A DNA stretch of 64,000 bases from Runella zeae DSM 19591 (GCF_000423565.1 NZ_KE384038.1:124001-188000), one strand, 5' to 3'; positions 7,403 through 18,500 are shown, counted from the first letter of the stretch. Numbers and translations are program-made. The notes: generated by a model from the sequence alone, not told the origin.

Positions 7403-9447
7403 GGAATAATGTTACAATTGACAAAAGAGCTGGGGTTCAGTGTTTTTTTCCAACCCTTGGTTCGTGCTTCTTTTCTTTGATTCATGAGTAAGCTTTGTTT
7501 GCTTGCTACCGGCAAATACCGCCGTGTGAGGTCGTTGGACGAACTTTCGACTAGTTTCATTTTTACATTTCTCCAATTGAATTCCACAAAAGGGACAAAT
7601 GCCTCTACGGTATTACGAAGATTGGGGTCGTTGTCATAGCGATAAGCCGTCATATAAGTAGATTGACCGTCAGGAGCCACTACAGTAGTGTGGGTTTGGA
7701 GGCGATTGTTGCCAGAGAAGTTCTTAAACTCATACCTTTCGCCAGCGTTAATAGATTCATTTTGACTGATTTGGGGTTGTTGGATGCTCCAGTTGAATTT
7801 CCATAAAATATCCGTCGCTTCGCAAGCTTCTACGATGAAGCCGTTGTAAAGGGTATTTTCGTTTTTAAAGACATTTTCTCGATTCTCAAATTCTACAACT
7901 GTTCCTTTTTCTTGGGTGATGTTTTCAATTTTGCAGTTGCCCATGGCAAATTTGACGCCCGCGCCTTTCGCAATATGAAGATGTTTGATGGCAAGGTCGG
8001 CATTGAGAGGTTGGACATAGTTTTTCTTTGCCGGGATGCGACACACAAACTTGCCCACGCGATGTCTACCATCGGGTACATTAGGAAAACCGAAGTAATA
8101 GCCGTCACCATAAAATTTGAGACGGACATCGGTTTCTATCTCATCAAAAACAGCCCCCGTAATGCCTTTATTGAGCCACAAGCCCGTCATGTCGTTGAGA
8201 GCAGCTTCGCTCATAAATACGGGATTGGTGTTTTGAATCAACAATTTTTTCACATAAAAACTGCTTTTAGGGGACTTGAATGAAGTCCATGTATGTTTGG
8301 AAGCTACCCACGAGAGGTTTTTGTTCATCATGGTAGAATAGGCTTTGGTGTCTGCCATGTCAGGTTTGCGTAAGGCACCGTCTATTACGTAGTTGTCTAC
8401 TCGTACGTGGTTGACCGCTTGGGTATAAAATACCAAAGAACAAGGGAAGCGGGCGTAGATATTTTTGATGTACAAGCTATCTTTTCGTTTGTGCACCTCG
8501 GGGTCCACTTGGTTTTCGAAAGTAAAAGTATAGAAAGGCTTTTCGATAGGTGCGTCTCCCCAAAGTTCTTGGTCTTGCTGAGCGTAGAGAGAATCGATGA
8601 TTACGGCTCGATGTGCACCGCGCACATTTACGCCCCACACGGCGAAGTTTTCTTCTTGAATATTGAGACAATTGAAGCCATTGATTTCGCGAAAAGCCTT
8701 CACTTGGATACGGTTGTAGCCAATGTCTTTGACTTGGTCGCGGGTATCGATATTGATGCCGCACATGGGCATATTTTTGAAAGTCAAAGAGCCAATGGTC
8801 AATCTTGATTTAGGCTGATGAGCAGGAGAAATGATTTGTAAGAATGCTTGCCCCGCTTCATTTTTGGCGTTGGCGATTTTGAGGTTTTGGGTATTGCCGT
8901 TGAGCAGTAGCGAGCCGCTCAATGTAAGTTCGGGAATATCTTCAAGTTGAAGGATTTTGATTTGATTTACGCCGTTTTGGGTTTGTAAAGTTGTATTTTC
9001 AAAATCAAGCGTTAGCCGTTTGGGATTAAAGAGGTTTTTGGGGGTAATAATGAGCGGTTGGAGAAAATAAGTTTTGGTCCCAAAGTTAATCTTATCGCAA
9101 GCCATAAGTGCATACAAAAGCGCCTCATTGACACTCCTATCAGTGTTGTTCATAAACCATTCTATCATTACTCCTTTGGAAGGATTATAGAGGCGTTTGT
9201 AGCGGCCTTTGACTTCGCGGCTCGAACTTTGGAGTATAGTGCCGATATTGGGGCTTGATTGGGTATCGGTAGGGTCGTATCTCCACTCGCCTTGCTTGCC
9301 AGCATCCGTGATGAGATAAGTGGCATTAGGGGAGGGGTTTTTGAGGGTGACTAGTTGCCGTAAGGTAAGAGAACTAACTTGTGCTACTCCCCTGAAAGAC
9401 ATACCCAACAGAAGAGCATACAAAATAAAAAGAGCCGATTTGTTCAT
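7399..9447 (-). CDS. Secreted protein, probable parallel beta-helix
   Basis: A 682-residue protein with a clear signal peptide (about 1-22, ending FRGVAQ). The rest is rich in short beta-strand patterns of the type LTLSGSLLLNGNTQNLKI and SLTFKNMPMCGINI, suggesting a right-handed parallel beta-helix (pectin-lyase-like fold). The segment at about 40-130 (ATYLITDAGKQGEWRYDP, then FMNNTDRSVNEALLYALMACDKI) resembles the start of phage-tailspike-like or polysaccharide-lyase-like proteins. No catalytic residues can be assigned. It stands alone between two short genes and may be a surface polysaccharide-active enzyme, which is an inference from fold only. The first ATG gives the best signal peptide. 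Confidence 0.6.
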   Translation of the reverse strand: MNKSALFILYALLLGMSFRGVAQVSSLTLRQLVTLKNPSPNATYLITDAGKQGEWRYDPTDTQSSPNIGTILQSSSREVKGRYKRLYNPSKGVMIEWFMNNTDRSVNEALLYALMACDKINFGTKTYFLQPLIITPKNLFNPKRLTLDFENTTLQTQNGVNQIKILQLEDIPELTLSGSLLLNGNTQNLKIANAKNEAGQAFLQIISPAHQPKSRLTIGSLTFKNMPMCGINIDTRDQVKDIGYNRIQVKAFREINGFNCLNIQEENFAVWGVNVRGAHRAVIIDSLYAQQDQELWGDAPIEKPFYTFTFENQVDPEVHKRKDSLYIKNIYARFPCSLVFYTQAVNHVRVDNYVIDGALRKPDMADTKAYSTMMNKNLSWVASKHTWTSFKSPKSSFYVKKLLIQNTNPVFMSEAALNDMTGLWLNKGITGAVFDEIETDVRLKFYGDGYYFGFPNVPDGRHRVGKFVCRIPAKKNYVQPLNADLAIKHLHIAKGAGVKFAMGNCKIENITQEKGTVVEFENRENVFKNENTLYNGFIVEACEATDILWKFNWSIQQPQISQNESINAGERYEFKNFSGNNRLQTHTTVVAPDGQSTYMTAYRYDNDPNLRNTVEAFVPFVEFNWRNVKMKLVESSSNDLTRRYLPVASKQSLLMNQRKEARTKGWKKTLNPSSFVNCNIIP

Positions 9448-9614
9448 ATCATTAGGGTAGATTCACTGTTATTAACTCCCAAACTCAAAAACTATAGTTA
9501 TGTGGGATATTTGTTGTAGGTTAGGATTGGGTTATGGTTAACAATAATACGGTTTTGAGTATTTAAAAATATCGGCAAGTAGCTTGTCAGGAAATTAGAT
9601 AAAATATTGAACTT

Positions 9615-10067
9615 ATGAAGCATTCATTCAGTGTATTTCTAATGTTGATTTTGGTGGCCTGCCAAACTAAAAAAAATAAGATTACTTTTTATATTGAAAA
9701 TGGAAGTAGAGTAGATACTATAGTTACTATGAATGTATGGGTTGAAGGACGGAAAGTTGTTGATACTAATTTTGTTTATTCTACTATTACTCCAAATTAT
9801 GATATTTTTATAGTCGACGAGTTTGTAAAAGATAGTGTGTTGGTTGAAGCAACTGTAAATACAGGCGTAGAAAATAAGTTTAAAATAAAGTTTGATAGAA
9901 ATGCTTATATATTTCTTGCATATGTACATGACTCATTAATCACAGAAAGTGAAGTAATTGCAAATGAACAAATGAAGAAAGAACTGAATGGATATGACCC
10001 CAGTGTGCTTTTAGAGAAGAAAGCTATTCGGGAAAAAGTTCAATATACAGAACCCTTGTTGTATTAG
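9615..10067 (+). CDS. Small lipoprotein of unknown function
   Basis: A 150-residue protein with a lipoprotein signal: basic start, hydrophobic core FSVFLMLIL, then the lipobox LVAC with the cysteine at residue 16. The mature part is rich in beta-branched residues and has no recognised domain. The gene is clearly more AT-rich than its neighbours, which may mean recent acquisition or relaxed selection. It is followed by a terminator-like hairpin at 10177-10210 and stands apart from the fructan locus. Confidence 0.6.
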   Translation: MKHSFSVFLMLILVACQTKKNKITFYIENGSRVDTIVTMNVWVEGRKVVDTNFVYSTITPNYDIFIVDEFVKDSVLVEATVNTGVENKFKIKFDRNAYIFLAYVHDSLITESEVIANEQMKKELNGYDPSVLLEKKAIREKVQYTEPLLY

Positions 10068-10176
10068 AAAAAATCTTTGCATTTTTCCTTATAGAGTACT
10101 GAGTCAATTAAACAAAAATTTAGCTTTTGTCTAGAGTTCAAGATGGGCGGTAAGTTTAAGCGCCTCGTATAAAGAA

Positions 10177-10210
10177 GGTCCTAACCTCCACAGGGGTTGG
10201 ACTTTTTTTT
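10177..10210 (+). terminator. Terminator upstream of the fructan regulator
   Basis: GGTCC-TAACC-TCC pairs with GGGGTTGGAC (about 10177-10202) with one or two bulged bases, followed by eight T residues at 10203-10210. It lies 110 bp after the small lipoprotein gene and isolates the hybrid sensor gene from it. Confidence 0.55.
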
Positions 10211-10290
10211 ATTTTACTTGACTTTTTTTGGTATGAAATCCCTTCGACAAAAGTATCTTTTGTGTACTTTCGACCCGAAGAGAAACTCCA

Positions 10291-13017
10291 ATGCGACTAC
10301 GATTACTATTTATTATCTTGATATGGGTGGGTGGGGGATGTCAGTCTCCCAGCGAAAGGAAGATGTACACCATTGGGTTTTCGCAATGCACGGGCGGCGA
10401 TGAGTGGCGGCGGGCAATGCTCAACGACATGAATAGGGAACTTGCGCTTTATCCCCATTTTAAATTGCTGTATAAAGATGCCGCCAATAGCACTACCACC
10501 CAATTGACCCAAATTAGGGAATTGGTGGCTCAAGGTATCGATTTACTTATTATTTCTCCCAATGAGACTTCTCCCGTTTTGACGGAAGCTATTGATGCCG
10601 TTTTTCAAAGTGGTATTCCCGTGATTTTGCTCGACCGCAAAATCACGTCAGATTCTTATAATTCATTCATTGGAGCCGACAACTTGGAGATTGGACGAAT
10701 GGTCGGTGAAGCGATTCCCAATCTGCTTAAAAACAAAGGTAAAGTGGTAGAAGTCTGGGGGCTTCGAAGTTCTTCGCCTGCCCAAGAGCGTCATAAAGGG
10801 TTGGTAGAAGAGATTGCAAAAAGCAAGAGCGTTGCGTTAATTGGTGAACTTGACGGCGAGTGGGAGCAAGATACCGCTCGAAAAGCCGCTCAGGCTCAGC
10901 TTGATTTGCTACGGCAGGCTGATTTGGTTTTTGCTCATAATGATGTCATGGCGCTGAGTGTACAGCGTGTCTGCACCGAAGCAGGTATCCGTCCTCTCCC
11001 TCTATTTGTCGGAATAGACGGCCTCCCAGGCCCCAAAAGTGGTCTTCAAGGATTGATGGAAGGAAAACTAACGGCCACTTTTTTGTATCCTACGGGCGGC
11101 GAAGAGGCGATTGAAGTAGCAGCTCAGATTTTGGCGGGGAAAGCCACCAAACGAGAGTATATCCTCAGTTCCATTCGGATTGACCACAGCAACATTAAGG
11201 CCATCAAAGCCCAAAGCGATAAGTTATTGCATCAACAGCAAGATATTGAAAAATTGAACCAAAAAATCGGGCAATTGAATGACACTTACGCCACCCAAAA
11301 AAACGCTTTGTATGTGATTATTACGTGTTTGATATTGGCGGTTTTATTGGGGATTTGGGCGTTGTATTTGGTAAGGGCAAAACAATTGTCCAACAAAAAA
11401 CTAGAGTTGCAAAACCAACAAATCAACGAACAAAAAAATAAAATAGAGGAAGTATCTAACAAAGCACGGCAGGCTACGGAAGAAAAACTGCGCTTTTATT
11501 CTTACATTTCTCATGAGTTTCGGACTCCCCTGAGTTTGATTCTGACGCCCGTCGAAGACCTCCTCAATCAGAAAGCGATTTCGCAAAAAGACCTCAAAAC
11601 GGGTTTGTTGTATATCCAAAAAAATGCTCATCGGCTGCTAAGGCTAGTGGACCAAATGCTCGATCTTCGCAAAACCGACGCGGGCAAACAACTCCTTCAG
11701 GCTTCTGAGCAAGACATTGTATTGTTTTTACGAGAAATCGTAGCTGATTTTCAACAAAAAGCTCAGAAATCTAAAATTGACTTGCAATTTATCACTTCCA
11801 GTGCCCGCGTGGCTTTGTGGTTTGAGCCCGAAAAACTCGATAAGGTGCTGTTCAATTTGCTTTCGAATGCTTTCAAATACACGCCTAGAGGAGGATATAT
11901 CCACGTGGCATTGCAAGAATCGCCCGACAAGGTGCAGATTATAGTCAAAGACAACGGAGAAGGAATGTCGGAAACAGAGAAGGAAAGGGCATTCGATTTG
12001 TATTTTAGTGGGCAAAAAAAATACAGCTTGGGTACCGGCTTAGGGCTAGCACTATCGCGGGAGTTTGTACACTTACACCACGGTGATATAGAAGTGGCCT
12101 CGTCCAAAAATGGAGGTACAACTTTCACTATTACCTTGCCCAAGGGAGATGCACACTTGATGGTTGATGAAAAAACGTCTCTTGAACCGACCGAACGTAT
12201 CACTCCTATTTTCTTTGATGAAACAGATAATCCTCCGATGATGCAGTCGGCGGGAGAGGTGGCTAATGAAAACACCACTATTTTGCTCATTGAAGACAAC
12301 ACAGACTTGAGCTATTATATAGTAAATAAACTCAATAAAATGGCGTCGATTTCGGCCTATACCAATGCAGAAGAAGGCTGGGAAGGGATTTTAGGGACGA
12401 TTCCTGACTTGATTATATGCGATGTAATGCTGCCCGGAATGGACGGTTTTGAACTCACTCATCGTGTCAAAGAAGATTTCCGAACTTCGCATATTCCCGT
12501 ATTGTTGTTGACGGCCAAAAGCCAAATAGATGCCCAAATAGAAGGTTCAAAAGCCGGAGCAGATGTGTACCTGACCAAGCCTTTCAATACGGTTCATCTT
12601 AGCGAAACCATCAAAACAATGCTCAACAATCGGGCTAAGATTCAACGTAGGTTTGGGTCAGAACATGTTTTCATGAGCGATAATAAATCCGAAAAACGCT
12701 TCCTAAACGAGCTGACGGCGCGCATTGAATCGCACATTGCGGATGCGGCCTTTGGCGTTGAAAAATTGAGCACCGAAATGGGGATGTCGCGGGTACAACT
12801 TTACCGAAAAGTACAGGCATTATTACAAATGAATGTCAATGACTATATCACCGAAATAAGAATCAATAAAGCCAAAACGCTGCTGCGCGAAACCAATAAA
12901 AGTATCGCAGAAATTGCTTACGAAACTGGCTTCAACTCGCCTGCCTATTTCACTACTCTCTTCCGCCAAAAACAAAATCAAACCCCCTCTGAATACCGAA
13001 AAGGAAACGGGCTTTGA
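10291..13017 (+). CDS. Hybrid two-component sensor/regulator with periplasmic sugar-binding domain
   Basis: A 908-residue one-protein signalling system. Order: N-terminal export signal (about 1-17), a periplasmic-binding (LacI/RbsB-like) domain (about 25-320, with GFSQCTGGDEWRR, ISPNETSPVLTEAI and PVILLDRKI), a membrane helix (about 335-357), a HisKA domain with H408 in SYISHEFRTPLSL, a HATPase domain (DNGEGMSE, GTGLGLALS), a receiver with D711 in LIICDVMLPGMDG, and an AraC-type helix-turn-helix (about 800-908). This is the architecture of the fructose-sensing regulator BT1754 of Bacteroides thetaiotaomicron, which controls a fructan locus. The genes that follow (sugar porter, fructokinase, SusCD, GH32) make the same role likely here. 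The N-terminus ends in VGGGC, close to a lipobox. Confidence 0.92.
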   Translation: MRLRLLFIILIWVGGGCQSPSERKMYTIGFSQCTGGDEWRRAMLNDMNRELALYPHFKLLYKDAANSTTTQLTQIRELVAQGIDLLIISPNETSPVLTEAIDAVFQSGIPVILLDRKITSDSYNSFIGADNLEIGRMVGEAIPNLLKNKGKVVEVWGLRSSSPAQERHKGLVEEIAKSKSVALIGELDGEWEQDTARKAAQAQLDLLRQADLVFAHNDVMALSVQRVCTEAGIRPLPLFVGIDGLPGPKSGLQGLMEGKLTATFLYPTGGEEAIEVAAQILAGKATKREYILSSIRIDHSNIKAIKAQSDKLLHQQQDIEKLNQKIGQLNDTYATQKNALYVIITCLILAVLLGIWALYLVRAKQLSNKKLELQNQQINEQKNKIEEVSNKARQATEEKLRFYSYISHEFRTPLSLILTPVEDLLNQKAISQKDLKTGLLYIQKNAHRLLRLVDQMLDLRKTDAGKQLLQASEQDIVLFLREIVADFQQKAQKSKIDLQFITSSARVALWFEPEKLDKVLFNLLSNAFKYTPRGGYIHVALQESPDKVQIIVKDNGEGMSETEKERAFDLYFSGQKKYSLGTGLGLALSREFVHLHHGDIEVASSKNGGTTFTITLPKGDAHLMVDEKTSLEPTERITPIFFDETDNPPMMQSAGEVANENTTILLIEDNTDLSYYIVNKLNKMASISAYTNAEEGWEGILGTIPDLIICDVMLPGMDGFELTHRVKEDFRTSHIPVLLLTAKSQIDAQIEGSKAGADVYLTKPFNTVHLSETIKTMLNNRAKIQRRFGSEHVFMSDNKSEKRFLNELTARIESHIADAAFGVEKLSTEMGMSRVQLYRKVQALLQMNVNDYITEIRINKAKTLLRETNKSIAEIAYETGFNSPAYFTTLFRQKQNQTPSEYRKGNGL

Positions 13018-13223
13018 CTTAAATGAAATGGAAACATTAGCTGCTATTGCGCATGCTCATCATTGGGCTAGAAGCATGTACGATTTCTGAAAATGGATGT
13101 AACATTTTCTAAATATTTCTTTCTAGGTTTTGTTTTAAATGGTTGTGAATCAGTATTTTATGTATTTTTTTGAATTTGTAAATATTTGAAAGAAAACCAA
13201 AATTCAATCTCCTAATACCCTTC

Positions 13224-13231
13224 TACTTTTG
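13224..13231 (+). promoter_or_regulatory. Candidate -7 box for the fructan operon
   Basis: TACTTTTG fits TAnnTTTG and lies 62 bp before the sugar porter start. No good -33 TTTG is seen at the proper spacing, which would suit a promoter needing an activator, here plausibly the upstream AraC-type hybrid regulator. The 276-bp gap 13018-13293 holds nothing else that I can identify. Confidence 0.45.
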
Positions 13232-13293
13232 ACTCATTCAATCGCAGGCTTGACCGTTGCGATATAGAAATCAAACGCTAAATATTTTATCGA

Positions 13294-14619
13294 ATGAGTC
13301 GTCAAAACAGTATCTTTTTTTGGTCTATCACGGCCGCTTTAGGTGGGTTTCTGTTCGGGTTTGATACCGCCGTCATTTCGGGAGTAGAACAAACCCTCCA
13401 GCAACTTTGGTCGCTTACTCCTTTTCAGCATGGTCTTACGGTATCTATTGCGCTGATAGGAACCGTCATAGGCTCCTTCTTTGGGGGAATTCCCGCCGAC
13501 CGTCTTGGCCGTAAAAAGACCTTGTTTTGGATTGCAGTTTCTTATCTGCTTTCTGCTTTGGGTACGGCTTTGGCGCATGAGTGGAGTTTGTTTTTGGTGT
13601 TTCGATTTTTGGGAGGCTTGGGGGTAGGTGCCTCTTCGGTCGCGGCTCCTATGTATATTACCGAAATCTCGCCTGCGCATTCGAGAGGCAAGATGGTGGC
13701 TCTTTTCCAGTTCAATGTGGTATTTGGAATTTTGATTGCCTATGTATCCAATTATTTTCTAAAAGATATACCTCAAGAGGCGTGGCGTTGGATGTTGGGG
13801 GTACAGGCACTGCCGGCCTTGCTGTTTGTGATTACGGTTCTCAATATCCCCGAAAGTCCTCGTTGGTTGGTACTGAAAAAGGGCAATACTCAGGAGGCTT
13901 TGTCTATTCTTCAAATCATTGACCCCGCCACTGCCGAGCAAACTTTGGTGCGTATTTCGGAGGCTCAAAATGATACGGTAGGCCGTACACCCAATTTGTT
14001 TTCGGGAAAATACAAAACCCCCGTTGTGTTGGCAGTACTGTTTGCGCTTTTCAATCAACTATCGGGTATCAATGCTATCATTTATTATGCGCCACGTATT
14101 TTTGAAATGACAGGCTTGGGCAAAGATTCGGCATTGTTGTCATCGGCTGGGATTGGGCTTACAAACTTGATTTTTACGCTCTTAGCACTCAACGTAATCG
14201 ACCGTTTTGGGCGCCGGAAGTTGATGTTGATTGGCTCTGTGGGGTTGATTATAACGTTGGGCTTGGTAGCGCGGGCCTTTTATGTCGAGGATTTTGGTAT
14301 CACCGTGCCCGTGTTGTTGTTTGTTTACATTGCTTTTTTTGCCTTCTCTCAGGGAGCGGTGATTTGGGTGTTTATTTCGGAGATTTTTCCCAACGAAGTA
14401 CGAGCCAATGGGCAAGCCTTGGGAAGTTTTACGCACTGGATTATGGCCGCAATCGTGGCTTTTAGCTTTCCTTCTATCGCTAGTTATTTGGGGGGAGGTC
14501 ATACATTTTTATTCTTCGCTGGTATGATGCTTCTTCAGTTGGTTTTTGTGTGGAAAATCATGCCCGAAACCAAGGGTTCTACACTCGAAAAAATCCAGCC
14601 CACCGTTTTTGCTCATTAA
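13294..14619 (+). CDS. MFS sugar porter, probable fructose permease
   Basis: A 441-residue inner-membrane carrier of the sugar porter family with 12 predicted membrane helices. Family signatures are GFDTAVISGVEQ in helix 1, PADRLGRKK between helices 2 and 3, PESPRWLV after helix 6, FNQLSGINAIIYYAP in helix 7, DRFGRRK between helices 8 and 9, and PETKG at the end. It brings monosaccharide into the cytoplasm with protons. Fructose is inferred from the next gene (fructokinase) and the GH32 gene; B. thetaiotaomicron has a porter in the same place in its fructan locus. It is the first gene of the likely operon porter-kinase-SusC-SusD. Confidence 0.88.
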   Translation: MSRQNSIFFWSITAALGGFLFGFDTAVISGVEQTLQQLWSLTPFQHGLTVSIALIGTVIGSFFGGIPADRLGRKKTLFWIAVSYLLSALGTALAHEWSLFLVFRFLGGLGVGASSVAAPMYITEISPAHSRGKMVALFQFNVVFGILIAYVSNYFLKDIPQEAWRWMLGVQALPALLFVITVLNIPESPRWLVLKKGNTQEALSILQIIDPATAEQTLVRISEAQNDTVGRTPNLFSGKYKTPVVLAVLFALFNQLSGINAIIYYAPRIFEMTGLGKDSALLSSAGIGLTNLIFTLLALNVIDRFGRRKLMLIGSVGLIITLGLVARAFYVEDFGITVPVLLFVYIAFFAFSQGAVIWVFISEIFPNEVRANGQALGSFTHWIMAAIVAFSFPSIASYLGGGHTFLFFAGMMLLQLVFVWKIMPETKGSTLEKIQPTVFAH

Positions 14620-14699
14620 GCATTGCGTCGCACGTGTATTTATACTTTTCTTGATAATTATCTCTGATTTACAATAAGTTATAAAACAGACTTGCTGAT

Positions 14700-15590
14700 A
14701 TGGAAACCAATATTGTTTGTTTTGGAGAAATGCTTTGGGATGTATTGCCTACCGGCAAACAGCCTGGTGGTGCTCCCATGAATGTAGCCGTTCACCTCAA
14801 AAATTTAGGTCACAATCCTACGATGGTTAGCCGCATTGGGCGTGATGATTTGGGAGAGGAATTACTTGATTTTGTGACACAAAAAGGCTTATCGACTCAC
14901 TTGATTCAACAAGGCGAAACCCACCTCACGGGCGTCGTAAAGGCCAATGTAAGCGACAAAAACGAGGTCACCTACAAAATCGTCCATCCAGTAGCGTGGG
15001 ATTATATCCAATCCAATGAAGCCCTCGAAGCAGCGGTGGCTCACTCGGATGTGCTGGTATACGGAAGTTTGGCTGCTCGTAGTGCGACAAGCGCCGAAAC
15101 TCTCTTTCGCTTGCTAAAAAAAGCCTCTTTCAAAGTATTTGATGTCAATCTGCGCGCTCCTTATTATGATTCCGAACTCATTAAAGCGTTGTTGATAGAA
15201 GCCAACATGGTCAAAATGAACCTCCAAGAACTGGATGTTATAGCTAGTTGGTATGGACTCGGAGGCGACGAGGAGCTGGCCGTGGTACGCCTGGCCGAGC
15301 TTTTTGATATACAAACCATCTGCATCACCAAAGGTGAAAATGGTGCCATGCTCTGGACAAAAGGGCAATTTTATCAAAGCGCAGGATTTCAGGTAGAGGT
15401 AAAAGACACTATTGGAAGTGGTGACTCTTTTTTGGCAGCTCTACTCACTTGTCTCTTGCAAGGAAAAAAACCTACGGAGAGTCTTCAATTCGCTTGCGCT
15501 ATGGGGTCGTTGGTAGCTACTTATCGCGGCGCAACTCCCTTTGTGACAGTTTCCGAAATTCAATCTTTTTTAACCCCCCATCTTATATGA
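14700..15590 (+). CDS. Fructokinase, PfkB family
   Basis: A 296-residue ribokinase/PfkB-family sugar kinase that would phosphorylate imported fructose with ATP in the cytoplasm. Seen are the N-terminal GEMLWDVLP and PGGAPMNVAVHLKNLG substrate motif, and the C-terminal DTIGSGDSFLAALL with the catalytic base D242. The PGGAPMNVA form is typical of bacterial fructokinases rather than ribokinases. It starts 80 bp after the porter gene, and its TGA overlaps the ATG of the following SusC gene (ATGA at 15587-15590). Translational coupling is therefore likely, placing it firmly in the fructan operon. Confidence 0.87.
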   Translation: METNIVCFGEMLWDVLPTGKQPGGAPMNVAVHLKNLGHNPTMVSRIGRDDLGEELLDFVTQKGLSTHLIQQGETHLTGVVKANVSDKNEVTYKIVHPVAWDYIQSNEALEAAVAHSDVLVYGSLAARSATSAETLFRLLKKASFKVFDVNLRAPYYDSELIKALLIEANMVKMNLQELDVIASWYGLGGDEELAVVRLAELFDIQTICITKGENGAMLWTKGQFYQSAGFQVEVKDTIGSGDSFLAALLTCLLQGKKPTESLQFACAMGSLVATYRGATPFVTVSEIQSFLTPHLI

Positions 15591-18500
15591 ACACTAAAAA
15601 TCTCTACCTTATGAAGTATTATCTTCTGGGCCTAGCAGTTTGGCTGCTGTCGTTGCAAGTTGTCGTAGCGCAGAGGGTCGTCACGGGTACGGTGACGGGC
15701 GACGACAACAACGAACCCCTCGTAGGAGCAAGTATCCTGATTGCGGGTACTACTATCGGAACCACCGCCAACGGAGACGGGAAGTTTTCGCTTTCGGTTC
15801 CCGACAATGCTACCACCTTGAAAGTGTCATTTATTGGTTATACTACCAAGGAAGTAGTCATTACTTCTACCAACAATGTCACAGTTAGTCTTGCGCCTGG
15901 TGGGGCTTTGGGCGAAGTAGTAGTGGTAGGGTATACCACTCAAAGAAAAGAAGATTTGACGGGGTCGGTGGCTGTAGTGGAACTAAAGCCTATCAAAAAC
16001 AATAGCTCCGGCAATCCTATGCAGGCATTGCAAGGGCGTGTGCCAGGGCTGTATATCGAAAGAGATGGCTCGCCCAATGGCTCCAATAACCGTATTTTGA
16101 TTCGGGGCGCTAATACCTTAGGCAACAATGACCCTCTGTATGTGATTGACGGAATTCCGACGGTGCGTCCAGAGGTTTTTCAAAATATGAATCCGGCCAA
16201 TATCGAATCCATTCAGGTATTAAAAGATGCGTCGGCAGAGTCGATTTATGGCGCGCGTGCTTCAAACGGGGTCATTATTGTAACTACCAAAAACGGAGGC
16301 AATACCAACGGAAAAATAGAATTTCAGTTTAATAGCAGTATTTCGGCTCAGTCCGAAAAAGCCATGCGTTTTAAAATGCTAAATGCCGTAGATAGAGGGA
16401 GGGCTTTGTGGCAAGCTTCTGTCAACGATGGACAAGACCCGGCGGCGGGCTATGGTGAAATATATGATTTTGATTGGAATAAAAACTTTGCGAATCCTAT
16501 CTTAAACAAAGTGACGATAAAGCCTTTTGTGGGAGGCGACCCCAATACCCCTGTGGGAGATACCGATTGGCAGAATGTGATGTACAAAACGGGTATTGTG
16601 ACTCGCAATGACCTCACGGCATCTTATGGCAACAAAACCTCTTCCTTAGAAATTAATATCGGTCATCTCAAAAATACCGGAATGCTCCGTTTTACCAATT
16701 ACGACCGTTTGAGTGGTAGTATCAGTGCGATGACGAGGGCATTTAATGACAAAGTAAAATTTGGCATTAATCTACGAATTGCGGACTCTAATGAGACCTT
16801 GACAGCTACTGATTTGGGAGGAGCTACTACTACTTCATTGGCTGTGACGTTAGCACCTACGATTCCGGTATATCAAAAAGACGGCGTGACGTATGCGGGG
16901 GCTTCGGGGGCGGGTTATTCTGATCGCAACAATCCGCTGCATATGCAAGACATCGCTAAATGGAACAATGCCAGTCGGTTGAGTTCTTTTGGAAATATAT
17001 TTGTGGAAGTCGAGCTGCTCAAAAATCTATTCTTTAAATCCAACTTGGGAGTCGACGATGCCCGCTTTTTGAACAAAATCATTACACCCACTTTTTCGGA
17101 AGGCGCTTTCAATCGTACCACCAACAGCTTGTTTTTTGACCAGAATCACTACTTGAGCACTACTTGGTCCAATACGCTCCGCTATAGCTTAGATTTGGAT
17201 AGCAAAAATCATTTCAAATTTTTGGTAGGTACCGAGTACATCAAAACTAATTTGGATTTTCAAACGACCAAAAAAGAAGGATTTGCTTTACAAACGGAAG
17301 CCTATTTTACGCTCAATGCTGGGACTGGCAACACCACCGTTACAGGCGGCTCTACAGGGCATCGATTGCTATCGCAGTTTGCCCGTGTTGATTATACCTT
17401 CAATGACAAATATTTAGCGGCGGTCACGGTTCGTCGCGATGGCTCTTCACGGTTTGGAGCCGACAATCGCTATGGAATCTTTCCAGCCGCCTCTTTTGGG
17501 TGGAGAATCGACCAAGAAGAATTTATGAAAAACAATACGTTGTTTTCGGAGTTGAAAGCCAGAATCGGCGTAGGGCGTGTGGGCAATCAGCAAATTGGTG
17601 ATTTGGCTCGTTTTGGCTTGTTTGATACGCGTTATGGTACTACTCAAGCGCAGCTTGTAGGAGGTTTTTGGGAACAATACATGAATATCGGCACGGCCTA
17701 CTCTTTGTCGGGGGCTAATTCTGGCACTTTACCTTCGGGATTTGTGCAGACGCAAGCCGCCAATTCAGCTCTAAAATGGGAAACTACCGACGAAATCAAC
17801 GTAGGTACAGACTTTGCGATTCTGAACAACAAAATCTTTGGTTCTTTTGATTATTTTACTCGTCGTACTACTGGTATTTTGATTACGCCTCCTGTAGCTT
17901 CGGCTTTGGGCGAGGGGCAATCCAAAGCGGTAAATGGCGCTTCAAAGTCTAACAAGGGATGGGAGTTTGTGTTGGGCTATCGGGGAGCTGGATTTGGAGA
18001 TTTGAAATACAACATTGTAACCAATTTTACTCATTTTAGGGACAAAATCACGGAACTTCCCGAAAACGTACGCCCTGCCTATCCCGGAAACCTCGTGAAT
18101 ACCATTATTGGACATTCGCAGTTTGATATTTTTGGCTACAAAACCAATGGCCTCTTCCAATCGCAATCAGAAGTAGATGCAGCTCCAGCGCAGGTGGGGG
18201 CAGCGCCCGGTAGAATTCGCTACGTAGATATTAACAATGATAACAGAATTGATGACCTAGACCGTACATGGATAGGAACTACGCTACCTGCTCTTGAGTA
18301 CGGTGTCAGAGTAGATATGAGCTACAAAAAGTTCGATTTATCAATATTTGGCTCAGGAGTGGCTGGTAGAGAAGGGTTTGATGTTTATACTTTGTTTAAT
18401 AATCTTATGAAAGGACGGGAGAATGTAGGGCCGGGAGTATTTGATGCCTGGACTCTCCAAAACACCGATACCAGAGTTCCGGCTTTGACCCTTAAAGACA

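Noticed and set aside
11763-12302. 179-codon minus-strand frame inside the hybrid sensor
   Set aside because: Overlaps the certain HATPase region of the sensor.
15449-15586. N-terminal extension of the SusC frame
   Set aside because: It overlaps the fructokinase gene and would place residues before the signal peptide.
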